A stretch of 5,611 bases of DNA from contig CAIYWM010000444.1 in NCBI GenBank assembly GCA_903929895.1, positions 1 to 5,611 of the forward strand, in the 5' to 3' direction. Positions 1-4,834 of this stretch are shown here, in pieces. The notes under the pieces are model-generated. The model ran no database searches, was not told where the DNA came from, and saw nothing but the letters and a program-made list of their open reading frames with translations. Numbering within the stretch: the stretch's first letter is position 1; the number at the start of each line of letters is the position of its first letter. A program made the translations under genes and the position numbers. Source of the DNA: an uncultured Alphaproteobacteria bacterium (lineage in GTDB: Bacteria; Pseudomonadota; Alphaproteobacteria; Reyranellales; Reyranellaceae).

Positions 1-152
1 AGGAGGAGTTGAAGGCCGCCGGTCTCTTGGATGCCCGCTCGCAGCCCCCCATCTTCAGGCCTGATGAGCCCGATCTTCCGCTCGAGCCGACGGAGGACGA
101 GGCCGACGAGCCTCTCGCCGTCGAGGAAAGCCCTGCGGAACCCGGGCGCTGA
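1..152 (+). CDS. scpB: Segregation and condensation protein B, C-terminal end (5' truncated by window)
   Basis: Reading from base 3, the frame is open for 49 codons and ends at TGA 150-152; the start lies outside the window. The visible part begins EELKAAGLLDAR, which resembles the end of the second winged-helix domain of alphaproteobacterial ScpB. It continues into an acidic, proline-rich tail (about residues 20-49 of the fragment, with repeated Glu and Asp) that looks disordered. ScpB is the kleisin-associated subunit of the SMC-ScpA-ScpB complex, which compacts and segregates the chromosome in the cytoplasm. Position supports the call: scpA-scpB directly upstream of tatA is a common alphaproteobacterial order. 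The identification rests on a short piece plus context, since no complete domain is visible. The tail composition is typical of variable C-termini and carries little information itself. Confidence 0.72.
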   Translation, partial: EELKAAGLLDARSQPPIFRPDEPDLPLEPTEDEADEPLAVEESPAEPGR

Positions 153-160
153 CGCCCCGG
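142..160 (+). terminator. GC-rich hairpin overlapping the scpB stop codon, possible weak terminator
   Basis: GGGCG (144-148) pairs with CGCCC (153-157) around a CTGA loop. The stem extends by CC (142-143) with GG (159-160) if C158 is bulged. The stop codon TGA (150-152) lies in and next to the loop. No run of T follows, only CTTATT at 167-172, so a classical intrinsic terminator is not shown. It could instead protect the 3' end of the scpB transcript, or be chance in GC-rich DNA. Confidence 0.25.
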
Positions 161-179
161 AACCGCCTTATTCGACAGG

Positions 180-209
180 TTGCCGGGGCTTCGTGCCGGG
201 TGCCATAAT
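180..209 (+). promoter_or_regulatory. Candidate sigma70-type promoter for the tatABC unit
   Basis: TTGCCG (180-185) and CATAAT (204-209) are separated by 18 bp and sit 54 bp upstream of the tatA ATG, in the larger of the two gaps in the upstream half of the window. CATAAT matches the consensus -10 at 5 of 6 positions; the -35 matches at 4 of 6. A 6-bp inverted repeat, CGTGCC (192-197) and GGCACG (213-218), brackets the -10 element and could be an operator or a leader hairpin. The call rests on pattern matching and location only. Confidence 0.38.
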
Positions 210-262
210 CGGGGCACGTAATTCGACACGCCGATTGCAATAGATCTTGGGAGCATTGTGAA

Positions 263-535
263 ATGGGAAGCTTCAGCATTTGGCACTGGCTGATCGTGCT
301 GGCCGTCGTGCTGCTGCTGTTCGGCGGTCGCGGCAAGGTCTCGCAGCTCATGGGCGACTTCGGCAAGGGCCTCTCGGCCTTCAAGAAGGGCGTCGGGGCC
401 AAAGAGGATGAGACACCGCCGCAGGCTCAGCCGGGTACGCAGCCGGGCGACAGCGCCAAGCCGATCTCGGCTCAGGCGACGACGACCCCGCCGGGCGGAA
501 CGGTCCACCATCAGGACAGCGCCGCCAAGATCTGA
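263..535 (+). CDS. tatA: Sec-independent protein translocase subunit TatA
   Basis: This 90-residue protein is the pore- or patch-forming subunit of the twin-arginine translocase, which moves folded proteins with an RR signal peptide across the inner membrane. Residues 4-20 form one hydrophobic N-terminal helix (N-out topology expected). It is followed by the conserved F20-G21 hinge and a basic amphipathic helix at about 24-43, including the [14 protein letters not shown] stretch with F40 in the place of the conserved phenylalanine. Residues 44-90 are a polar Pro/Gln/Thr-rich tail of the kind usual for TatA. His8 occupies the polar position held by Gln8 in E. coli TatA. The hinge reads FGGRGK, one residue longer than E. 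coli before the conserved Asp (D32 against D31). The start is supported by GGGAG at 249-253, 9 nt upstream. The protein is close in length to E. coli TatA (89 residues). tatB follows after 29 bp. Confidence 0.95.
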   Translation: MGSFSIWHWLIVLAVVLLLFGGRGKVSQLMGDFGKGLSAFKKGVGAKEDETPPQAQPGTQPGDSAKPISAQATTTPPGGTVHHQDSAAKI

Positions 536-564
536 GCGCGGGCGACGTGAGGGCCTGACCGGCC

Positions 565-1086
565 ATGTTCGGTATCGATAGTCCTGAGCTGCTAGTCATT
601 GCGGTCGTGGCGCTCGTCGTCATCGGCCCCAAGGAACTGCCGGGCTTGCTGCGGAGCTGGGGCAAGTGGATGGCCCAGATGCGCGGCATGGCCTCGGAAT
701 TCCGCGGCCATGTCGATGAGATGGTGCGCCAGGCCGACCTCGATGACGTGAAGAAGCAGCTCACGGCCACGCCCGGGCTCGACCTGCAGGCGCTCGACCC
801 CACCCGGGAGATCAAGAGCGCGCTGCAGGAAGGCATGGCCGAGGGCGAGAAGGCCATGGCCGACGCCAAGGCCACCTTCGACAATCCGCTCGCGGAGCCG
901 GAATCGGCGCCGCAGATCGCGGCCGAGCCCCAGCCGGCGCTCGAAAGCGCCTCGGCGATGCCCCTCGCGGCCCCCGACGCAACGCCGGCCATGGCGCCGG
1001 TGGTTGCCGAAACGGCCGTACCCGAAGTTCCGGCGCCGGTTGTTTCAGCCGAAGAAAAGCCGGCCAAGGCCGTCGCGGCCGTCTGA
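565..1086 (+). CDS. tatB: Sec-independent protein translocase subunit TatB
   Basis: TatB forms the substrate-receptor complex with TatC at the inner membrane. The 173 residues are close to E. coli TatB (171). The N-terminus begins MFGIDSPELL, with the conserved Glu8 inside the membrane helix (about 5-21) and the Gly21-Pro22 hinge (VIGPKELP). An amphipathic helix covers roughly 23-50. A charged helical segment, about 51-98, then leads into a low-complexity Ala/Pro/Glu tail (99-173) that is probably flexible. The MF start and the GP hinge separate it from TatA, which starts MGSFSIWHW and has an FG hinge. GAGGG at 549-553, 11 nt before the ATG, is an acceptable ribosome binding site. The gene lies between tatA and tatC and is almost certainly cotranscribed with tatA. 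The gap to tatC is 70 bp, longer than the other gaps inside this cluster. Confidence 0.95.
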   Translation: MFGIDSPELLVIAVVALVVIGPKELPGLLRSWGKWMAQMRGMASEFRGHVDEMVRQADLDDVKKQLTATPGLDLQALDPTREIKSALQEGMAEGEKAMADAKATFDNPLAEPESAPQIAAEPQPALESASAMPLAAPDATPAMAPVVAETAVPEVPAPVVSAEEKPAKAVAAV

Positions 1087-1123
1087 GCGCCAACTTGCGC
1101 TTTGAATTGCGCCCCAAAGGGCG
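1086..1123 (+). other. Two small hairpins in the tatB-tatC gap
   Basis: AGCGC (1086-1090) can pair with GCGCT (1097-1101) around a 6-nt loop, starting on the last base of the tatB stop codon. CGCCC (1110-1114) pairs with GGGCG (1119-1123) around CAAA. Each stem is only 5 bp and no T-run follows. They could adjust tatB 3'-end stability or the TatB:TatC ratio, or be chance in GC-rich DNA. Confidence 0.2.
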
Positions 1124-1130
1124 GCATAAC
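1102..1130 (+). promoter_or_regulatory. Weak internal promoter candidate upstream of tatC
   Basis: TTGAAT (1102-1107) and CATAAC (1125-1130) are separated by 17 bp, each matching the sigma70 consensus at 4 of 6 positions. Transcription would start near 1137, leaving a leader of about 20 nt before the tatC GTG. The spacing and the otherwise unexplained 70-bp gap are the only support. Confidence 0.2.
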
Positions 1131-1146
1131 GCGGCTCCCATGCTGC

Positions 1147-1156
1147 GAAGTGATCC
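1147..1156 (+). promoter_or_regulatory. Extended Shine-Dalgarno site deciding the tatC GTG start
   Basis: GAAGTGATCC directly abuts the GTG at 1157. It matches the anti-16S consensus GAGGTGATCC at 9 of 10 positions: the downstream GTGATCC part is perfect while the usual GGAGG core is weakened to GAAG. An in-frame TGA at 1151-1153 rules out any earlier tatC start. Together these favour GTG 1157 over the internal ATG at 1196. Confidence 0.5.
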
Positions 1157-1972
1157 GTGACCCAGGCATACGACGGACCCGAAGACGACAAGCCAATGCC
1201 GCTGCTCGATCACCTGGTCGAGCTGCGCAAGCGCCTGATCTATGCGCTCGTGTGCTTCTTCCTGGTCTTCTTCATCACGTTCTATTTCGCCAAGCCGATC
1301 TTCTCGTTCCTGATCCAGCCGGCGCTGGCCGACGGCTACAAGGTTGTTGTCCTCGACATCTTCGAGTTCTTCTTCGTCACGGTGAAGCTGTCGGCTTTCG
1401 TGGCACTGATCGTGGGATTCCCGCTGATCGCGGTCCAGATCTGGCTGTTCGTCGCGCCGGGACTCTACCGCCACGAGAAGCGCGCCTTTGTGCCGTTCCT
1501 CGTCGCCACGCCGTTCATGTTCTATGCCGGCTGCGCGCTGATGTACTACGTCGTGCTGCCGTACGTGATCAACTTCATGCTGACGCAGTACGCGCCGCCG
1601 GACATCGAGAAGACGCTGAGATCGTCGGACTATCTCGAACGCATCCTGCAGCTCGTCTTCGCCTTCGGTTTCGCCTTCGAGGTCCCGGTCCTGCTGACCC
1701 TGCTGATCCAGGTCGGCATCGCCACCTCCGAGGGGCTGAGGTCCAAGCGCCGCTACGCCGTCGTCGTGGCCTTCGTCATCGCCGCCGTGCTGGCGCCGCC
1801 CGACGTGGTCAGCCAGATCGCGCTGGCGATCCCGCTGATGGCCTTCTACGAGATCAGCATCCTGATCGGCGGCGTGATCGAGCGGAAGCGCGCGGCCGCG
1901 GACAAGGCCGCCGAGGAGGCCGAGCAGAAGGCCGAGGAAGCCGCCAAGGCCGGCGAAGGGTCCGGCAGCTAG
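1157..1972 (+). CDS. tatC: Sec-independent protein translocase subunit TatC
   Basis: TatC is the six-helix inner-membrane receptor that recognises the twin-arginine signal peptide and pairs with TatB. The 271-residue product shows the family signature HLVELRKRL (19-27), with Glu22 and Arg24 matching E. coli Glu15 and Arg17. The second cytoplasmic loop [12 protein letters not shown] (98-109) has Phe98 and Glu107, equivalent to E. coli Phe94 and Glu103. FGFAFEVPV holds Glu175 (E. coli Glu170), and APPDVVSQ holds Asp216 (E. coli Asp211). Hydrophobic segments lie at about 27-46, 73-98, 112-137, 163-186, 199-215 and 218-238. All key residues are present, so it should be functional. Residues 242-271 add a charged Ala/Glu/Lys-rich tail, likely helical, making it slightly longer than the 258-residue E. 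coli protein. The GTG start is fixed by an in-frame stop just upstream. serS follows after 2 bp, implying coupled translation. Confidence 0.96.
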   Translation: MTQAYDGPEDDKPMPLLDHLVELRKRLIYALVCFFLVFFITFYFAKPIFSFLIQPALADGYKVVVLDIFEFFFVTVKLSAFVALIVGFPLIAVQIWLFVAPGLYRHEKRAFVPFLVATPFMFYAGCALMYYVVLPYVINFMLTQYAPPDIEKTLRSSDYLERILQLVFAFGFAFEVPVLLTLLIQVGIATSEGLRSKRRYAVVVAFVIAAVLAPPDVVSQIALAIPLMAFYEISILIGGVIERKRAAADKAAEEAEQKAEEAAKAGEGSGS

Positions 1973-1974
1973 CC

Positions 1975-3261
1975 ATGCATGACATACGTTTCATCCGCGA
2001 AAGCCCCGAGGCGTTCGACGCCGGCCTGAAGAAGCGCGGCCTGACACCGCTCTCGGCCGAGATCCTGGAGATCGACAGGCGCCGCCGCGCAGCGATCTCG
2101 GAGAGCGAAGCCATCCAGGCGAAGCGCAAGGCGCTCAGCCAGCAGATCGGCATGGCCAAGCGCAAGGGCGAGGATGCCGAGGCGCTGATGGCCGAGGTCG
2201 CCTCGCTCGAGCAGAGCCTGAAGGACGGCGAGCACGAGGCGAGCCGCCTCGACGAGGAGCTGCGGATCCGCCTCGAGGTGGTGCCCAACCTGCCGTTCGA
2301 TGACGTGCCCGAGGGCGCCGACGAGACCGGCAACGTCGAGATCCGCCGCGAAGGCAACCAGCGCAATTTCAGCTTCCCGCCGAAGGACCATGTGGCGCTG
2401 GGCGAGGCGACGGGCGAGATGGATTTCGCCGCCGCGGTGAAGATCTCCGGCTCGCGCTTCGTGTTCCTGAAGAGCCATCTGGCGCGGCTGGAGCGGGCGC
2501 TGGCCCAGTTCATGCTCGACCTGCACACGGTCGAGGGCGGTTACACCGAGGTCAGCCCGCCGCTGCTGGTGAAGGACACCGCCGTATACGGCGTCGGCCA
2601 GCTGCCGAAGTTCGCCGAGGACATGTTCCGGACCGACAACGGTTTCTGGCTGATCCCGACTGCCGAGGTCTCGCTCACCAACCTGGTGAACGACATGGTG
2701 CTGGAGGAGAAGGAGTTGCCGCTGCGCTTCACCGCCTTCACGCCCTGCTTCCGCTCCGAGGCCGGCTCGGCGGGCAAGGACACGCGCGGCATGATCCGCC
2801 AGCACCAGTTCCCCAAGGTCGAGCTGGTGAGCATCACGACCCCGGAGCAGGCGGCCGACGAGCACGAGCGCATGACGGCCTGCGCCGAGGCGGTGCTGAA
2901 GCGCCTCGGCCTCGCCTATCGCACGGTCGTGCTGTGCGGCGGCGACATGGGCTTCGGGTCGCGCAAGACCTACGACATCGAGGTCTGGCTGCCCGGCCAG
3001 GACGCCTATCGCGAGATTTCTAGCTGCTCGAACATGGGCGACTTCCAGGCCCGGCGCATGAGCGCGCGCTACCGGCCGAAGGAAGGGAAGGGCACGCGCT
3101 TCCTGCACACGCTGAACGGATCGGCCCTCGCCGTGGGGCGGACCCTGGTCGCGGTGCTGGAGAACTACCAGAACGAGGACGGCTCTGTGACCGTGCCGGA
3201 GGCGCTGCGTCCCTACATGGGCGGCCTCGAGCTCATTCCCGCGCCTCCCGCGAAGAAATGA
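1975..3261 (+). CDS. serS: Serine--tRNA ligase
   Basis: This cytoplasmic class II aminoacyl-tRNA synthetase charges tRNA-Ser (and tRNA-Sec where present) with serine using ATP. The 428 residues are the usual bacterial length. The start MHDIRFIRE is typical for the family. Residues about 28-105 form the charged antiparallel coiled-coil arm that grips the long variable arm of tRNA-Ser. The catalytic core follows: motif 1 region near 188-200 ([10 protein letters not shown]), the serine-binding TAEV (229-232), motif 2 with FRSEAG (259-264) and [10 protein letters not shown] (270-279), and motif 3 with [19 protein letters not shown] (381-399) containing the class II arginine Arg389. Nothing is missing. 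The frame stays open far upstream through tatC, but ATG 1975 gives the canonical N-terminus. GAAGGG at 1955-1960 is 14 nt away, so ribosomes leaving tatC (stop 1970-1972) probably help initiation. The stop overlaps the surE start. Confidence 0.97.
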   Translation: MHDIRFIRESPEAFDAGLKKRGLTPLSAEILEIDRRRRAAISESEAIQAKRKALSQQIGMAKRKGEDAEALMAEVASLEQSLKDGEHEASRLDEELRIRLEVVPNLPFDDVPEGADETGNVEIRREGNQRNFSFPPKDHVALGEATGEMDFAAAVKISGSRFVFLKSHLARLERALAQFMLDLHTVEGGYTEVSPPLLVKDTAVYGVGQLPKFAEDMFRTDNGFWLIPTAEVSLTNLVNDMVLEEKELPLRFTAFTPCFRSEAGSAGKDTRGMIRQHQFPKVELVSITTPEQAADEHERMTACAEAVLKRLGLAYRTVVLCGGDMGFGSRKTYDIEVWLPGQDAYREISSCSNMGDFQARRMSARYRPKEGKGTRFLHTLNGSALAVGRTLVAVLENYQNEDGSVTVPEALRPYMGGLELIPAPPAKK

Positions 3262-4055
3262 AGGTTCCCAACCTCGCCAAGGCGCGCATCCTCGTCACCA
3301 ACGACGATGGCATCCATGCGCCGGGTCTCGAGGCGCTGGTCGAGATCGCGACGCAGCTTTCGAGCGACGTCTGGATCGTGGCGCCCGAGGTCAACCAGAG
3401 CGGCGCCGGCCATTCGCTGTCGCTGTCGCGGCCGATCCGCGCCCGCGAGGTGAGCGAGGGCAAGGTCGCGGTCGACGGCACGCCGACCGACTGCGTGCTG
3501 TTCGCCGTCAAGCATCTGCTGAAGGACCGCAAGCCCGACCTCGTCCTGTCGGGCGTCAACCGCGGCACCAACATCGCCGACGACGTGACCTATTCCGGCA
3601 CCATCGCGGGCGCCATGGAAGGGTGCCTGCTGGGCATTCCGTCGATCGCCTTCAGCCAGGCCTATATGCACGACCATCCGGTGAAGTGGGGGACCGCGAC
3701 GGCCCACGGTGCCGCCGTGGCGCGCCGGGTGCTGGCGCTCGACTGGCCGCGCAACGTGCTGGTCAACATCAACTTCCCCGACGTCGTGGCGGCCGCGGTC
3801 CGGGGCGTGCGCGTCACCCATACCGGCACGCGCGGCTTCGGCGGCCACATCGTCGAGCGCAAGGATCCGCGCGGCGGCACCTACTACTGGATCGGCTACG
3901 CCCCGCAGGAGAGCGAGATCGACGCGGCGAGCGACATCGCCGCCGTCCGCTCGGGCCACATCTCGGTGACCCCGCTGCACCTCGACCTGACCCACGAGAG
4001 CATGCGCCGCAAGCTCGTCGCGGATTTCGAGGCGCAGCCCATCGACCTCGACTAG
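3258..4055 (+). CDS. surE: 5'/3'-nucleotidase SurE (survival protein E)
   Basis: SurE is a metal-dependent cytoplasmic phosphatase that dephosphorylates nucleoside monophosphates and, in characterised members, short polyphosphate; it is linked to stationary-phase and stress survival. The 265-residue product has the family metal-site pattern: TNDDG with Asp16-Asp17 near the N-terminus, Ser48 in VNQSGAGHS, and Asn101 in SGVNRGTN, matching E. coli Asp8, Asp9, Ser39 and Asn92. VDGTPTDCV (72-80) and [12 protein letters not shown] (111-122) are further hallmarks. Eight extra N-terminal residues (MKVPNLAK) precede the first strand, a modest extension. The ATG sits inside an ATGA overlap with the serS stop, and only a weak, very close GAAG lies upstream, so translation is probably coupled to serS. 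pcm follows after 10 bp, the same surE-pcm pairing as in E. coli. Confidence 0.96.
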   Translation: MKVPNLAKARILVTNDDGIHAPGLEALVEIATQLSSDVWIVAPEVNQSGAGHSLSLSRPIRAREVSEGKVAVDGTPTDCVLFAVKHLLKDRKPDLVLSGVNRGTNIADDVTYSGTIAGAMEGCLLGIPSIAFSQAYMHDHPVKWGTATAHGAAVARRVLALDWPRNVLVNINFPDVVAAAVRGVRVTHTGTRGFGGHIVERKDPRGGTYYWIGYAPQESEIDAASDIAAVRSGHISVTPLHLDLTHESMRRKLVADFEAQPIDLD

Positions 4056-4058
4056 AGG
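4054..4058 (+). promoter_or_regulatory. Shine-Dalgarno site supporting the pcm GTG start
   Basis: AGAGG at 4054-4058 overlaps the last two bases of the surE stop codon and lies 7 nt before GTG 4066. The alternative ATG at 4081 has no purine-rich site at a suitable distance. This favours the GTG and suggests that pcm translation follows surE termination. Confidence 0.5.
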
Positions 4059-4065
4059 CCGGCCC

Positions 4066-4713
4066 GTGAACGTTCCCGCCATGCAGCGCCTGATCGCCGA
4101 GCTGCGCAATTCCGGCATTGCGGACGAGAGCGTGCTGGCGGCCATCGCCTCGGTCGACCGCGAGCGCTTCGTGACGCAGACCTTCGCCGAGCGGGCCTGG
4201 GAGAATACGGCGCTGCCCATCGCCTTCGGCCAGACGATCAGCCAGCCGCTGGTGGTCGCCGCCATGACCGAGGCGCTGCGGGTGGGGCCGCGCATGAAGG
4301 TGCTGGAGATCGGCACCGGCTCCGGTTACCAGGCCGCCGTGCTGGCAAGGCTGGCTCGCCGCGTCTACTCGGTGGAACGCTTCAAGCCGCTCTCCAAGGC
4401 CGCCGAGCGCCTGCTGCTCGACCTCGGCATCTACAACGTCGTGGTCGACATCAACGACGGCAGCAAGGGCTGGCCCGGCCAGGCGCCGTTCGACCGCATC
4501 ATCGTCACCGCCGCCGCCGAGGAGCGTCCGCAGGCGCTGATCGACCAGCTCGCCGTCGGCGGTATCCTGATCGTGCCGGTGGGCCGCGACCCCACCTCCC
4601 AGGTCGTCGAGCGCATCGTGAAGACCGAGAGCGGCCTGCAGCGCGACACGCTGATGCCGGTCCGGTTCGTGCCGCTGGTCGCGGGCCCGCTGCCGGTGCT
4701 GGGGCAGGGCTGA
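4066..4713 (+). CDS. pcm: Protein-L-isoaspartate O-methyltransferase
   Basis: Pcm (EC 2.1.1.77) uses S-adenosylmethionine to methylate abnormal L-isoaspartyl residues in ageing cytoplasmic proteins, starting their repair. The 215 residues are the standard size. Features in order: an N-terminal helical segment; VDRERFV (30-36) and the substrate-site motif GQTISQP (55-61); AdoMet motif I VLEIGTGSGYQAAVLA (79-94); the acidic post-I position Glu104 in YSVER; a glycine-turn region NDGSKGW (130-136), where many homologues read GDG; PFDRIIVTAAAEE (141-153); and the conserved C-terminal RFVPLVAG (200-207). The start is taken as GTG 4066 because AGAGG lies 7 nt upstream; ATG 4081 would remove five residues without touching a motif. 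It is the last gene of the close-packed unit: its stop codon lies inside a 10-bp hairpin and the next gene begins 121 bp later. Confidence 0.96.
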   Translation: MNVPAMQRLIAELRNSGIADESVLAAIASVDRERFVTQTFAERAWENTALPIAFGQTISQPLVVAAMTEALRVGPRMKVLEIGTGSGYQAAVLARLARRVYSVERFKPLSKAAERLLLDLGIYNVVVDINDGSKGWPGQAPFDRIIVTAAAEERPQALIDQLAVGGILIVPVGRDPTSQVVERIVKTESGLQRDTLMPVRFVPLVAGPLPVLGQG

Positions 4714-4728
4714 GCGAAGCTCAGCCCT
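4706..4728 (+). terminator. Perfect 10-bp hairpin containing the pcm stop codon
   Basis: AGGGCTGAGC (4706-4715) and GCTCAGCCCT (4719-4728) are perfect inverted arms around a GAA triloop, a compact and stable form. The pcm stop TGA (4711-4713) is within the left arm. Its place at the end of a gene followed by a 121-bp gap suits a transcript 3' end. No T-run follows (AGGAGCGACA), so factor-independent termination is not shown; Rho-linked termination or protection of the 3' end fits equally well. Confidence 0.5.
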
Positions 4729-4738
4729 AGGAGCGACA

Positions 4739-4761
4739 GGACATTGCCCAGGGTAATGTCC
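4739..4761 (+). repeat. 23-bp near-perfect palindrome: second hairpin or operator
   Basis: GGACATT (4739-4745) mirrors AATGTCC (4755-4761), and inner CCC (4747-4749) mirrors GGG (4751-4753) around A4750. The only asymmetric pair is G4746/T4754. In + strand RNA this becomes a G-U pair, giving a 10-bp stem with a CAG loop; the opposite strand would have an A/C mismatch. As DNA it could bind a dimeric regulator 73 bp upstream of the lipoprotein ATG. It lies 10 bp after the pcm hairpin. The symmetry is directly visible; the function is unknown. Confidence 0.5.
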
Positions 4762-4799
4762 GAGAGCGCCGAAGAACGAACGACCCTCGGAAGCTCCTA

Positions 4800-4828
4800 T
4801 TCCCGCCAGAATCTCAATGCAGTAGTAT
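4800..4828 (+). promoter_or_regulatory. Weak promoter candidate for the LysM/M23 lipoprotein gene
   Basis: TTCCCG (4800-4805) and TAGTAT (4823-4828) are 17 bp apart. The -10 matches consensus at 4 of 6 and the -35 at only 3 of 6. A start near 4835 would make the mRNA nearly leaderless, which agrees with the lack of a well-spaced ribosome binding site (GGAAG at 4829-4833 is too close to ATG 4835). Support is thin. Confidence 0.2.
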
Positions 4829-4834
4829 GGAAGC

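Noticed and set aside
170..228. Direct repeat ATTCGACA at 170-177 and 221-228
   Set aside because: Only 8 bp with two copies 51 bp apart and no target-site or att context; chance or a weak regulatory site cannot be separated.
31..243. Plus-strand 70-residue ORF over the scpB end
   Set aside because: It is out of frame with the ScpB-like reading (frame from base 3), rich in Pro/Ser/Arg, and has no recognisable features.
1102..1974. The serS frame stays open upstream through all of tatC, giving an apparent 719-residue ORF
   Set aside because: The upstream translation is Arg/Ala-rich with no SerRS homology, tatC is intact in another frame over the same bases, and MHDIRFIRE at 1975 is the normal SerRS start. 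This is an effect of high GC.
1969..3108. Long minus-strand ORF (379 aa) opposite serS
   Set aside because: It mirrors serS codon structure, is Leu/Arg/Ala/His-rich, has no recognisable domain, and lies wholly over a well-conserved gene.
4714..4834. Possible tRNA or small RNA gene in the gap after pcm
   Set aside because: There is no cloverleaf, CCA end or T-loop pattern. The hairpins are explained equally well as 3'-end structures, so an ncRNA call is not supported.
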